Of a stretch of DNA of 64,000 bases, positions 52,364-62,800 are shown piece by piece. Location of the stretch: the NCBI GenBank assembly GCA_964383845.1, contig CAYLIF010000002.1, positions 52,449-116,448 of the forward strand, in the 5' to 3' direction. Source of the DNA: JAAZGD01 sp964383845. GTDB taxonomy: Bacteria; Bacillota; Clostridia; Peptostreptococcales; Anaerovoracaceae. The notes under the pieces are model-generated. The model saw nothing but the letters and a program-made list of their open reading frames with translations. It was not told the DNA's origin and made no database searches. A program made the translations under genes and the position numbers. Positions within the stretch are counted from its first letter, which is position 1; every line of letters starts with the position of its first letter.

Positions 52364-53605
52364 TTATTCATATCTTAAAGCTTCAATTGGATCAAGCTTT
52401 GCTGCTTTCCTTGCAGGAAAAAGGCCAAAAAACAGGCCCACACCAGCAGAGAAAGCAACTGCAAGTATAACAATCAAGGGTTCAATAACTATGTCAACAT
52501 TTGCTAAAGACATTCCAAAAGCAGCTATCCCAATACCTAATAAGGTTCCAATTATTCCACCTATTACAGATAGTATAACAGCCTCTATTAAAAACTGGGC
52601 CAGTATATCATGGGTTCTTGCACCAAGAGATTTTCTAATGCCAATCTCTCTGGTTCTTTCAGTAACAGAAACCAGCATTATATTCATAATACCAATACCC
52701 CCTACCAAAAGGGATATGGCTGCAATAGCACCGATTGCTATAGACAATACTCCTAAAACTTGGTTTATAACATCTTGCTGGCCTTCTGCCGAGTTATGAA
52801 TATAAAGGTCATCTGGCCTATCTTTGATTCTAGCCAAGTATTTTGCATAAGCTTCACCTTGAATATTGATGTCTTTGTCTGGGTTACCATATATTTCAAC
52901 AAAGCTTGCAACTTCACTTCCTGCTAGCAGGCTAGTATAGGGAACATAACCCGTATAGGAATCTATACCAATAGCTGCAGTTATTTGAGATGACAAACCT
53001 TCCTCAAGGGCAACTATTCCTACTACTGCAAATTCTCGAGATTCGTTATCACTAATAGTAAGGGGAATCAGTTCTCCTACAGCATCCTCTCTGCCAAAAA
53101 GCTTTAAAGCGCATTTAGTATCGATGACAATTCGGTCTCGTCCTCCTTTTACGTCGGATTCGTTTATCATTCTGCCATAGGTCAAGTTAATGGTTTTATT
53201 GTAAGATTCATAATTGTCGTCGACTCCTGTACAACTTATTTCAGCCTCTGTACGTCCAACCCGCGCCTTTAGAGTTCTGTTAACAAAAGGCACAGCGTAC
53301 AGTATATCTTCTGAAAAGCGATCTTTAAGGGCATCTACGTCTTCCTTGGAAAAAAGGTCTTCTGTGTCTGTATTGCTATCATTCCCCTGTTCCGCCAGCA
53401 TATTATAATCTACCATTACATACATATAAGCTTTACCAAAGCTTTCAAATTCGTCACTTACAGCACCTTCTGCGGAGGCACCAATAGAGGTAATGGCAAT
53501 AACCGAGCTAATCCCTATTATTATACCTAACATGGTTAAAAGTGAGCGAAGCTTATTTGCCCATATGGCTCCCATAGCCAAATTAATATTCTCAATCAAT
53601 AGCAT
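52364..53605 (-). CDS. MacB-type ABC transporter permease
   Basis: 413 aa. The N-terminal helix region (MLGIIIGISSVIAITSIG) is followed by a large extracytoplasmic MacB core domain (about 50-280) and three C-terminal helices with the FtsX-type motif GGIGIMNIMLVSVTERTREIGIRKSLGA. It belongs to a mechanotransmitting exporter for peptides, antibiotics or lipoproteins. It overlaps the ATPase gene by 14 nt and has GAGGTAG before its ATG. With the ATPase and adaptor genes it forms a complete tripartite-like cassette. Confidence 0.9.
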   Translation of the reverse strand: MLLIENINLAMGAIWANKLRSLLTMLGIIIGISSVIAITSIGASAEGAVSDEFESFGKAYMYVMVDYNMLAEQGNDSNTDTEDLFSKEDVDALKDRFSEDILYAVPFVNRTLKARVGRTEAEISCTGVDDNYESYNKTINLTYGRMINESDVKGGRDRIVIDTKCALKLFGREDAVGELIPLTISDNESREFAVVGIVALEEGLSSQITAAIGIDSYTGYVPYTSLLAGSEVASFVEIYGNPDKDINIQGEAYAKYLARIKDRPDDLYIHNSAEGQQDVINQVLGVLSIAIGAIAAISLLVGGIGIMNIMLVSVTERTREIGIRKSLGARTHDILAQFLIEAVILSVIGGIIGTLLGIGIAAFGMSLANVDIVIEPLIVILAVAFSAGVGLFFGLFPARKAAKLDPIEALRYE

Positions 53606-54338
53606 TTACACTACCTCTTTCCCCGCCTACAAATGATTTGTCTTTTTTGACTGTGGGTTTATGATCAAGAATAAGTTTTCCATCTCGAAATGTTATAACA
53701 CGACTAGCGAAAGCAGCAATATCCGGTTCGTGGGTAACTACGATGACTGTAGTTCCATTTTCTCGATTAAGCCTATGAAAAATTTCCATTATCTCCACTG
53801 AGGATTTAGAATCTAAGTTCCCAGTAGGTTCATCTGCTAATATAATAGGAGGGTTATTAGCCAAAGCTCTTGCAATAGCAACCCTTTGTTTTTGACCACC
53901 AGACAATTCATTTGGTAGATGTTGCCCTCGGTCTGCAAGTCCCACGTCACTTAATAAGTTTTTTGCCCTTTCATTACGCTCTTTTTTGCCCATCTTGGCA
54001 TATATCATTGGCAGTTCAACATTTTTCAAGGCACTAGTCCGGGCTACTAAATTAAAAGATTGAAATACAAATCCTATTTTTTGGTTGCGTACAAAGGATA
54101 ATTCATCATCTTCTTTCTTTTTTATATCGATGCCTTCTAAAAAATATTCTCCTTCACTTGCTCGATCTAAACAGCCAATAATATTCATTAACGTTGATTT
54201 ACCTGACCCAGAAGCTCCCATAATCGCAAGGAACTCTCCTTTTTTTATTGTAAGAGAGACATCATCAAGGGCCCTAACTTCAGTAGGCCCGTTGGAATAT
54301 ATTTTAGAAATATTTTCCATTTTTATAGCTACCGTCAT
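53592..54338 (-). CDS. MacB/LolD-type ABC transporter ATPase
   Basis: 248 aa. Walker A is GASGSGKST, the signature is LSGGQKQRVAIARAL, Walker B is IILADEPTGNLD and the switch His is in VVTHEPD. It powers the MacB-like permease encoded next. GGAGG lies before the ATG, which overlaps the adaptor stop by one base (TAATG). The C-terminal tail (KPTVKKDKSFVGGERGS) is a short extension beyond the fold. Confidence 0.93.
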   Translation of the reverse strand: MTVAIKMENISKIYSNGPTEVRALDDVSLTIKKGEFLAIMGASGSGKSTLMNIIGCLDRASEGEYFLEGIDIKKKEDDELSFVRNQKIGFVFQSFNLVARTSALKNVELPMIYAKMGKKERNERAKNLLSDVGLADRGQHLPNELSGGQKQRVAIARALANNPPIILADEPTGNLDSKSSVEIMEIFHRLNRENGTTVIVVTHEPDIAAFASRVITFRDGKLILDHKPTVKKDKSFVGGERGSVNAID

Positions 54339-55420
54339 TACGAATCCTCCAAGTTAATTTTAGGATCAAAGGCAAGGGTACCATCTTTCATGTCTAAAGT
54401 GGGACTAAGTACAACAAGGCTTCCAACTTCCAGTTCCGAATTTTTAATCTCAACATTAAAATTGCCTTCCACTCCTAAATCCACTTTTGTTTTCTTTAGT
54501 TGCTTATCCGCTAAAATAAAAATGTAATATTCTCCAGTAGCAGGATCCTCTATAACAGCTTCTACTGGCACAGTCAAAACTCCTTTTGCTTCGGCAATAA
54601 TAATTTGTGCTTTAGCAGTAACACCAGAAATTAAATTGCTTGTTCCTCTATCAATTGAAATGGTAATTGGAACTACCATCTCTTTTCCCGAAATATCCTT
54701 AGGTTCTCCTGTAGGAGATATTTTTATTACTTTGCCTTCCAACTCCTGATTATCAATAACCTCAGAAGTTATTATAACCCTTTGGTTCAACTTAATCCTT
54801 CCAATGTCGTATTCGCTTATAGAGACTTCCATTTTTAGATTAGACAGGTCTTCAACGATTACTATGGGAACTCCTGTTTCAGTAAATCCCCCTTTTACAC
54901 CATTTACTCTGGTAACCGTTCCTGAAAAAGGACTAGTTATTCTTGTTGTAGGGGTGGATGAAATAGCAGTTTCATATGCGCCTTTAGCTCTTAAATAGTC
55001 TGCTCGTGATATAGCTCCTTCCTCATACAATACTTTTGCTGCATTATATTCTAGCCTTGCCGCTTCTATAGTGCTTTGTCCTGCCCCCAGATTGCCAGAA
55101 TCCAACTTCAACCTTGCTAATAATTGGTTTTTAGCCACAGCATCTCCTTCATTAACCAGCAAGTCTATAATTTCGTAACCACCCATTGCTGATAACTTAG
55201 CTGATTTTTCACCTGTAACAGTTCCTTTAATAGCAATTTCGGACCTTACGTCCATCATCTCCACCGTTGAAGTGGTGACCGAAATTCCTTGAGGTTTTCC
55301 AGTTAACCCCGGAAAGCGGCTTAGGACTATCGCAAGTATAGCTACCACCACAATAATTATAATTGGAATCATATATCGTTTTTTGATTTTTCTTTTATTT
55401 GAATTCTTAACTGGCTCCAT
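54338..55420 (-). CDS. MacA-like periplasmic adaptor (HlyD/RND-adaptor fold)
   Basis: 360 aa. One N-terminal membrane helix (about 18-33) anchors the protein. A split biotinyl-lipoyl fold follows: LVNEGDAVAKNQLLARLK and ITSPFSGTVTRVNGVKGG, separated by a short helical hairpin (about 110-155), then beta-barrel and membrane-proximal parts. In a single-membrane Firmicute it cannot dock on TolC; such adaptors may extend the export path to the wall. The ATG at 55420 has AAAGGGG 10 nt upstream. It leads the three-gene operon. Confidence 0.88.
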   Translation of the reverse strand: MEPVKNSNKRKIKKRYMIPIIIIVVVAILAIVLSRFPGLTGKPQGISVTTSTVEMMDVRSEIAIKGTVTGEKSAKLSAMGGYEIIDLLVNEGDAVAKNQLLARLKLDSGNLGAGQSTIEAARLEYNAAKVLYEEGAISRADYLRAKGAYETAISSTPTTRITSPFSGTVTRVNGVKGGFTETGVPIVIVEDLSNLKMEVSISEYDIGRIKLNQRVIITSEVIDNQELEGKVIKISPTGEPKDISGKEMVVPITISIDRGTSNLISGVTAKAQIIIAEAKGVLTVPVEAVIEDPATGEYYIFILADKQLKKTKVDLGVEGNFNVEIKNSELEVGSLVVLSPTLDMKDGTLAFDPKINLEDS

Positions 55421-55587
55421 CACTCATTAACCCCTTTATTCTCAATTACTATTACTTATTCGTTTTAATATCTAACAAAAAAACTAAACTAATTAAATAT
55501 TATACCATTCTATTTTACCTTCGTAAATGAAGCTTCTTCCTAAATTGCTGTTTAGCATGGAAGGTTGACAAACTGTATACCATGCAC

Positions 55588-55616
55588 TTGTAAGTTAGCG
55601 CTAACTATGATATAGT
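55588..55616 (+). promoter_or_regulatory. Promoter of typA
   Basis: TTGTAA (55588-55593), exactly 17-bp spacer, TATAGT (55611-55616) preceded by TGA (extended -10). Predicted start near 55623, about 20 nt before the ATG. Confidence 0.7.
55593..55606. promoter_or_regulatory. Palindromic operator inside the typA promoter
   Basis: AGTTAGCGCTAACT is a perfect 14-bp palindrome with a central CG, of the kind bound by LacI-family repressors. It fills the spacer between -35 and -10, so a bound protein should block polymerase directly. Confidence 0.6.
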
Positions 55617-55643
55617 TTCTAAGTTAAAAACAAAGGGGAAAAA

Positions 55644-57512
55644 ATGAAAACAAAAATTATTAATATTGCCGTTATTGCACACGTAGATGCTGGTAAATCT
55701 ACTTTGGTAGATGCCTTTCTCAATCAAAGCGGAGTCTTTAGGGAAAACGAAGCTGTTGTTGATTGCGTAATGGATAGTGACGACATAGAGAGAGAACGAG
55801 GAATTACTATTTATAGTAAAAACTGTTCTGTTATGCACGGAGACGTTAAAATTAACATAGTGGATACACCGGGACATGCTGACTTTTCATCGGAAGTAGA
55901 GCGAATAATAAAAACTGTAGACACTGTAATCCTACTAGTTGATTCAAGTGAAGGCCCTATGCCACAAACTAGATTTGTCCTGAAAAAATCTTTAGAACAG
56001 GGTTTAAAACCCATTCTACTCATAAATAAAATCGATAAAAAAGATTCTAGGATTAAAGAAGTTGTTGATGAGGTTTACGAACTCTTTATGGATTTGGAGG
56101 CCTCTGATGAGCAACTTGATTTTCCAATTCTTTATGGAATTGCGCGTCAAGGAATAGTGGTCAACGATCCACAGGATGTGGAAGATATTCACGTTGAAGA
56201 AGGTGACCATAAAATTCAAAAGAATACAGCCAGAGGCTTCCATGATCTATCAATTGACCCTCTTTTTGAGGCCATAATAAAGCACGTTGACCCATATCCC
56301 GATTTGGACAAGGAGCCTTTGCAACTTCAAATATCATCTCTTGCTTATGATGATTACATTGGCAGATTAGGAATTGGTCGTATCACACAAGGCGTACTAG
56401 GCGCAAATCAACAAGTAATTGTATCTAAGGGAGATGGTAACTTTGTAGCTAGAAAGACTAATCAAATATTTGTATACCGCGGAATGAAACGTGTATCGGT
56501 GGAAGATGCCGCCGCTGGAGATATAGTAGTGGTTTCTGGAATTTCAGATGTGTCTATTGGTGAAACTCTCTGTAATCCTGACGCCCCCATGGCTTTAGAA
56601 ATGATTCATATCGAGGAGCCAACACTTTCAATGAACTTTCTTGTAAACAAATCACCTTTTGCTGGAAAATCTGGAAAGTATGTTACCTCAAGGCATATAA
56701 GAGAACGGCTAGATAAAGAGTTGGAAGTAAACGTAGGGCTTCTTGTTGAAGATACAGATTCTACTGACGTATTCAAGGTATCAGGTAGGGGAGAGCTACA
56801 TTTATCTATTCTTATCGAAAACATGCGCAGAGAAGGATTCGAGCTAGCAGTTTCAAAACCTCAGGTTATTATGCGTACCAACGATCAAGGCAAGAAGCTT
56901 GAGCCAGTTGAAGAAGTGGTTATAACTCTTCCCGAAGAATATTCAGGAACTGTAATATCCAAGCTAAATATTAGAAAAGGTATGCTAGTACAAATGGGTT
57001 CATTAAATGGATATACCAAACTTGAGTATTTGGTTCCTACCAGAGGACTTTTAGGCTATAGATCGGAATTCATAAACGACACTCACGGAGAAGGAACTAT
57101 GGTAAGAAGGTTTGATAGTTTCCAAGAGTACAAGGGAGAGATTCCTCAAAGAACTCAAGGAGTCGCTATTTCACAAGAAGAGGGAGTTGCTACTGCTTAT
57201 GCTCTAAGTAATATAAGCGAACGAGTGAGACTCTTTATTCCTCCTGGTAAAAAGGTCTATGAAGGAATGATTGTTGGCCAAAATAGTAGAGGGGAAGATA
57301 TGATAGTAAACCCTAGTAAAGCAAAGAAAGTTACAAATATGAGAGCTTCTGGAACCGATGATTCAGTAAAACTTCCTCCCTATCGTGACTTCACCTTAGA
57401 AGAGGCTTTGGAGTTTATCAATGACGACGAGCTTGTGGAAGTTGTTCCCGACGATATCCGTCTTCAGAAAAAATTCCGTAACGAACTAGAACGAAGAAGA
57501 CAGGCAAAGTAG
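55644..57512 (+). CDS. typA: TypA/BipA translational GTPase
   Basis: 622 aa, standard length. The order is a GTPase domain (1-200) with G1, G3 DTPGHADF and G4 NKID, then domain II, an EF-G domain-III-like region, domain V and the TypA-specific C-terminal domain with RGLLGYRSEFINDTHGEG. It binds ribosomes and aids assembly under stress or cold. G1 reads AHVDAGKST rather than the usual AHVDHGKTT of TypA, a small departure of unknown effect. AAAGGGGA lies before the ATG. Confidence 0.93.
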   Translation: MKTKIINIAVIAHVDAGKSTLVDAFLNQSGVFRENEAVVDCVMDSDDIERERGITIYSKNCSVMHGDVKINIVDTPGHADFSSEVERIIKTVDTVILLVDSSEGPMPQTRFVLKKSLEQGLKPILLINKIDKKDSRIKEVVDEVYELFMDLEASDEQLDFPILYGIARQGIVVNDPQDVEDIHVEEGDHKIQKNTARGFHDLSIDPLFEAIIKHVDPYPDLDKEPLQLQISSLAYDDYIGRLGIGRITQGVLGANQQVIVSKGDGNFVARKTNQIFVYRGMKRVSVEDAAAGDIVVVSGISDVSIGETLCNPDAPMALEMIHIEEPTLSMNFLVNKSPFAGKSGKYVTSRHIRERLDKELEVNVGLLVEDTDSTDVFKVSGRGELHLSILIENMRREGFELAVSKPQVIMRTNDQGKKLEPVEEVVITLPEEYSGTVISKLNIRKGMLVQMGSLNGYTKLEYLVPTRGLLGYRSEFINDTHGEGTMVRRFDSFQEYKGEIPQRTQGVAISQEEGVATAYALSNISERVRLFIPPGKKVYEGMIVGQNSRGEDMIVNPSKAKKVTNMRASGTDDSVKLPPYRDFTLEEALEFINDDELVEVVPDDIRLQKKFRNELERRRQAK

Positions 57513-57566
57513 TCTCCCATAAGTTTTTACGAATAATTGAAATTTTTTCAGACTTATCAGATATAC

Positions 57567-57599
57567 AAAAGGCGAGCTTTGATAAAGCCCGCCTTTTTT
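57567..57599. terminator. Bidirectional terminator between typA and NSS transporter 2
   Basis: AAAGGCGAGCTTT-GAT-AAAGCCCGCCTTT, a 13-bp stem with one A-C mismatch, flanked by a T6 run on the plus side and T4 on the minus side. It serves two converging genes. Confidence 0.85.
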
Positions 57600-57662
57600 G
57601 ATTCTTACAATTGTATTTTAAATGTCTTTACTGCTTCAAGTAAATCCTTATTGAGGCCAAGC

Positions 57663-59060
57663 TTAGAATAAGCCCCATCCAAAGAATGAATTCAATTGAC
57701 CAACAAGAATAAATAACATACCTACTGGTGCAACATATCGGAAGCATATCATAGCAAAAGTCTTGCCTTTCCATGATTTGCCATTAGCTGTGATTTCATC
57801 TTCCATCCATTTAGGACCAAGCTTCCAGCCAATTATTATGGACATTGCCAATGCTCCAAGAGGCATCATTATTCCTTCAGAGAATAAGTCAAAGAAATCA
57901 AGCCATATAAATCCTAGTGGCATTGGAAGTCCATTGGACCCTAAGCCATCAAGGGCTACAATTGTTGCAAGTGCAAAAATAATAGCTATACATATTAGGG
58001 TTGCTCTATGACGATTTGGCTCATTCCCTTTGGCAATTGACTTGTCAATAAATGTTGCAGTTGCTACTTCTAATAGTGAAATTGCAGAGGTGATTGCAGC
58101 TATTACCACAAAGAGATAGAACAAGAAACCAAAGATTGGGCCGAACCCACCCATAGCACCAAATACTGCTTGTAGGGTTACGAAGAGTAAGCCAGGGCCA
58201 CCACCAGGTTCCATACCAAAAGCGAATACTGCAGGCATAACAGCTAGTCCTGCTAACAATGCAATACTGGTATCAAGAAAAGGAATCAAAACCGCATTAG
58301 TCTCTATATCTTCCTTTTTAGATACATAAGAGCCGTAGGTAATCATACAGCCCATTCCAAGGGAAAGAGAGAAAAACATCTGGCCTCCAGCTCTACCTAA
58401 AACTGTAACCCAGCCTGTGCCATTAAAAACTTCGAAGTTAGGCTTAAACATGAAGGCAACACCATCAATAGCCCCTGGAAGAGTTAAGGAACGAACTATA
58501 ACAATTAATAACAGTATAAATAATGCAGGCATTGCTATTTTAGAAAATCTTTCTATTCCTCCAGATACTCCGGCTCGCACGATAACATAAGTAATTAAAC
58601 AGAAGAGAAAAGTATAAATAACCCCTTCTGCCTGTTTAGTTAGAAACTCTCCGAAAAACGCTCCACTATCAGCTCCTGCCACACCAAAGCTGGCTCCAAA
58701 AATATCGCCAAAATTTGCCACCATGTACTTCATGGCATAACCGCCTAGTACTGTGTAGAAAGACATAATTAGGAATGGACAAATTGTACCCATCCAACCA
58801 ATCCAAGCATAATTTTTGTTAAGCTCTTGATAAGCAGCTAGTACGCCTTTTCCTGTTTTTCGACCAATTGTAAGCTCGCCTAACATGATTACAAAGCCAA
58901 CAAATACTGCCAAAACTAGATAAATAAGCAGAAAAGCGAAACCGCCACTAATGCCCATTTTATAGGGAAATCCCCAGATATTACCTAAACCTACAGCTGA
59001 ACCAACTGCAGCCATGATAAATCCGAAATTACTTCCCCACTGTCCTTTTTTACTGTCCAT
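57663..59060 (-). CDS. Sodium-dependent transporter, NSS (LeuT-fold) family, paralogue 2
   Basis: 465 aa, the same length as the paralogue at 43233-44630 and nearly identical over long stretches (for example GSAVGLGNIWGFPYKMG and GLAVMPAVFAFGMEPGGG). It also has Gly in place of the gate Arg in helix 1. Sodium-driven amino acid uptake is likely. The ATG at 59060 has GGAGG at 8 nt; the upstream in-frame start to 59078 is not needed. Most differences lie in loops such as QELNKNY versus RDISKKY, suggesting shared substrate class. It stands alone, between typA and ybaK. Confidence 0.9.
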   Translation of the reverse strand: MDSKKGQWGSNFGFIMAAVGSAVGLGNIWGFPYKMGISGGFAFLLIYLVLAVFVGFVIMLGELTIGRKTGKGVLAAYQELNKNYAWIGWMGTICPFLIMSFYTVLGGYAMKYMVANFGDIFGASFGVAGADSGAFFGEFLTKQAEGVIYTFLFCLITYVIVRAGVSGGIERFSKIAMPALFILLLIVIVRSLTLPGAIDGVAFMFKPNFEVFNGTGWVTVLGRAGGQMFFSLSLGMGCMITYGSYVSKKEDIETNAVLIPFLDTSIALLAGLAVMPAVFAFGMEPGGGPGLLFVTLQAVFGAMGGFGPIFGFLFYLFVVIAAITSAISLLEVATATFIDKSIAKGNEPNRHRATLICIAIIFALATIVALDGLGSNGLPMPLGFIWLDFFDLFSEGIMMPLGALAMSIIIGWKLGPKWMEDEITANGKSWKGKTFAMICFRYVAPVGMLFILVGQLNSFFGWGLF

Positions 59061-59129
59061 GGGAATAACCTCCTTCAATTGCTATTCGTTGAAAAATGAA
59101 TGATTGCACGTGAATTCCTTCACTAGTTT

Positions 59130-59158
59130 AATATACTTTATATGTTTCTCTATGTCAA
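59130..59158 (-). promoter_or_regulatory. Promoter of NSS transporter 2
   Basis: Perfect TTGACA (59153-59158), 17-bp spacer, TATATT (59130-59135) on the minus strand. It shares CATCTTGACAT with the paralogue's promoter at 44698-44726, so the promoter was duplicated with the gene. Confidence 0.75.
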
Positions 59159-59216
59159 GATGGTTTCCTTGTGCAAAGGCACAAAATTCAGACAACTATT
59201 TAGTGGCTGTCTACAA

Positions 59217-59245
59217 TGTAAATAAGCACTTATTTTTGATATACT
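59217..59245 (+). promoter_or_regulatory. Promoter of ybaK
   Basis: TGTAAA (59217-59222), 17-bp spacer, TATACT (59240-59245) with TGA extension. The -35 is weak. A small inverted repeat TTGTGC-AAAG-GCACAA lies upstream at 59169-59184. Confidence 0.5.
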
Positions 59246-59280
59246 AGTATTTGAGTTTAATTATTATAGGAGGAAATTAC

Positions 59281-59757
59281 ATGTCTATTGAGAAAGTACG
59301 CGATCACTTCAAGGTTTTTGGAATAGATGAGCAGATCATCGAATTCGAATCAACCACTGCAACTGTACACCTGGCCGCTGATGCACTTGGCGTTATCCCC
59401 GCAAGAATATGTAAAACTATATCTTTCAAAAGTGAAAATGGTTGCATATTAATACAAACCGCTGGAGACACTAAAATTAATAACAAGAAATTCAAAGACA
59501 CCTTTGGGGTTAAGGCAAAAATGCTTCGTCCTGAAGAGGTCCTTAACTATACAGGCCACGAAGTTGGAGGTGTTTGTGCTTTTGGTATTGTAAGTAGTGA
59601 CGTAGAGATATATTGTGACGAATCAATGAAGCGATTCGAAACCCTTTATCCCGCTTGCGGTTCATCTAATAGCGCAATAAAATTAACCCCTGAGGAGATT
59701 TACAAATATAGTAATTCCAAAAACTGGGTAGATGTTTGCACCCTAATGGAAAAATGA
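59281..59757 (+). CDS. YbaK/ProX-type aminoacyl-tRNA deacylase
   Basis: 158 aa single-domain trans-editing protein. TATVHLAADALGV, AGDTKINNKKFK (with the conserved catalytic Lys) and EVGGVCAFGIV follow the YbaK/EbsC pattern. It probably removes mischarged amino acids from tRNA (Cys or Ala from tRNA-Pro are the usual targets). The ATG at 59281 has a perfect AGGAGG; an in-frame upstream start at 59251 would give an extra hydrophobic ten residues and lacks a ribosome site. Confidence 0.9.
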   Translation: MSIEKVRDHFKVFGIDEQIIEFESTTATVHLAADALGVIPARICKTISFKSENGCILIQTAGDTKINNKKFKDTFGVKAKMLRPEEVLNYTGHEVGGVCAFGIVSSDVEIYCDESMKRFETLYPACGSSNSAIKLTPEEIYKYSNSKNWVDVCTLMEK

Positions 59758-59764
59758 TAAAATT

Positions 59765-59800
59765 AAAACAAGCCCCAGATTTTACAGGGCTTGTTTTTTG
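59765..59800. terminator. Bidirectional terminator between ybaK and nifJ
   Basis: ACAAGCCC and GGGCTTGT, 8-bp perfect arms with an 11-nt loop, then T6 on the plus strand. On the minus strand TTTTAATTTT follows, so it can also end nifJ. Confidence 0.85.
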
Positions 59801-59837
59801 TTTTGCTATTATTAATCTTTCATTAAAACTCTTTGGC

Positions 59838-62800
59838 TTAGTCCTTTTTCATGTCATGTTTAAATAAATCATCGTCTTGTGAGAGCTTACGATATGTATC
59901 ATAAGTCTCCATAGCTGTATTCTCAGACTGGGAATAAAGTTCCTCTGCTAAGCCAGGGAATTCTTTTGCAAGAGATGCATATCTGGTATGGCCCATAATA
60001 TGTTCTCTAAAGCTCTTTGTAGGCTCTTTTGAATCTAATATGAAAGGATTTTTTCCTTCTTCTTTGAGTTCTGGGTTATATCTATAAAGATGCCAGTAGC
60101 CTGAATCAACAGCACTCTTTATATCTGCCTGAGCTTTACCCATACCTGCCTTGATTCCATGGTTTATGCAAGGGCTATAAGCAATAATCAAGGAAGGTCC
60201 ATCATACTTTTCAGCTTCTATTATGGCTTTCATAAACTGATTCTTATCTGCACCCATACCAACCTGTGCAACATAGATGTAGCCATAAGTCATGGCAAGC
60301 ATACCAAGGTCTTTTTTCTTAACCTTTTTGCCTGATGCCGCAAATTTTGCTATAGCACCTTTTGGCGTTGCCTTTGACGCTTGTCCCCCAGTGTTAGAAT
60401 ATACTTCTGTGTCGAAAACCAACACATTAATATTCTCTCCGGAAGCCAAAACGTGATCCAGGCCGCCATATCCAATATCGTAAGCCCACCCATCTCCACC
60501 TACAGCCCAAACTGATGGCTTGGCAAGATATTCTTCCCTGTCTATTATGTTGTCCAGTAATTTCTTTGTAGCAGCATCTTTAGTTTCAAGAGCTTTTACT
60601 TCCTTGAGAACTTTTTCGCCTCTTTCTCTGGTGCCATCTCCTTGATCTTTTCCAGCTATCCACTCATTCATGGCTGTCTTTAATGGTTCTGTTACATCCA
60701 TTTCCAACAGCTCCTTCATAGTATCTTCTAAACCAGACCTTATTTGCTTGGTAGCTAAAAGCATACCGTATCCGTACTCTGCATTGTCTTCGAATAAGGA
60801 ATTCGCCCAAGCAGGACCTCTCCCATCTTCATCGGTACAATAAGGTATGGATGGTGCCGAAGCTCCCCAAATAGATGAACAGCCTGTGGCATTAGCTATA
60901 ATCATACGGTCTCCAAATAGCTGAGTAATTACCTTTAAATATGGTGTTTCTCCGCAACCCGCACAAGCTCCTGAAAACTCTAAGTAAGGATGAGCATATT
61001 GGCTACCTTTTACAGTATTTTTGTTTACCATATGTGCCTTGTAAGAAACTGTTTCGCTGAAGTCCCAGTTTGGAACTTCTTTTTCCATTAAAGCATATGG
61101 TTCCATAACTAAAGCTTTGTCTTTTGCAGGACATATATCCGCACAATTGCCGCAACCCATACAGTCATAGGTGGAGACTTGAATTCTATAGGGAGATCCC
61201 TTAAATGCTTTATCATTGCTTGGAATAGTGACAAAACTTACAGGAGCATTTTTTGCTTCTTCTTCGTTAAGTACAAATGGACGAATTGCCGCATGGGGGC
61301 AAACAAATGAACACTGGTTACACTGAATACAGTTTTCTGGTATCCAATTTGGTACATGAACTGCAACTCCTCGTTTTTCATAAGCACTGGTACCAAGTGG
61401 GAATGTACCATCTTCTCTTCCTTCAAAAGCACTTACAGGAAGATGATCACCTTCTTGTTTATCCATTACCTTAAGTACATTTTCAATGAAATCAGGATAA
61501 TTTGTTGGTTCCTCAGGAAGGTCTTCAGCATCAGCCCAAGAAGCAGGAACTTCAACCTTAACAACGGAATTAATTCCTATGTCAACAGCCTTATAGTTCA
61601 TCTCCAGAATTTTGGTACCTTTCTTACCATAAGCCTCATCGATACCTTCTTTGAGATACTCAACAGCCTTGTCCTCAGGTATAACCTCTGCAAGTTTAAA
61701 GAAGGCTGCCTGCATTATCATGTTAATTCTGTTCCCCAGACCAATTTCTTCAGCGTATTTATAAGCATCAATCATATAAAATTTAATATCATTTTGAGCT
61801 AAATATCTTTTTACGCTAGGTGGAAGGTGATCTTCAAGCTCTTCTTCTGACCATCTGGAGGTCAATAAGAAGGTTCCCCCAGCTTTTAGCCCTTTAAGTA
61901 CGTCATACTGTCTTAAATATGCTTGCTTATGACAGGCAACAAAGTCTGCGGAGCTTATTAAGTAAGTGGATTGTATAGGGGATTCACCAAATCTCAAGTG
62001 AGATACTGTGATTCCTCCAGATTTTTTTGAATCGTAAGCAAAATAGCCCTGAGCGTAAAGGTCTGTTTTATCGCCAATGATTTTAATGGCCGTTTTGTTT
62101 GCGCCAACAGTTCCATCAGAACCCATACCCCAGAACTTACATCTAATTGTTCCTTGTGGTACTCTGGAAATTCCTTCTTTAAATGGAAGGGAGCTATGAT
62201 TCAAATCGTCGTCTATACCAATTGTAAACCTATCTTTAGGTTTTTCCTGATCCAAATTATCAAAAACAGCTTGTATCATTCCAGGAGTAAAATCCTTTGA
62301 ACCAAGTCCATATCGTCCTCCATATATTTCTGGTTGTCTATTATCATCATATAAAGAAGTACGAATATCTTGATAAAGTGGTTCTCCAGCCGATCCTGGA
62401 TCTTTCAGTCTGTCTAGCACTGCAACTCTTGTTACTGTCTGAGGCAAAACATCTAGGAACAATTCCTTAACGAAAGGCCTATACAATCTAACCTTAACAA
62501 GACCAACCTTATGGCCATCTTTTACAAGAAAATCTACAGATTCCTCAATTGCCTCACATGATGATCCCATTGAAACAATTACATGCTCCGCCTCTGGGTG
62601 ACCTACGTAATCAAAAGGCTTATAGCTCCTTCCTGTTAGATCTTCAATTTCTTTCATATAGTGAATAACTTCCTTTGGCACAGCATCATAAAAACGACTG
62701 GCTGCTTCTCTAGCCTGGAAGAAAATGTCTGGGTTTTGTGCAGTACCTCTTACTACAGGGTGTTCTGGATTTAATGCACGTTTACGAAATTCATGAGCTG

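Noticed and set aside
61356..61802. Plus-strand reading frame of about 148 codons inside nifJ
   Set aside because: It is antisense to the highly conserved PFOR coding sequence, without ribosome site or recognisable protein features.
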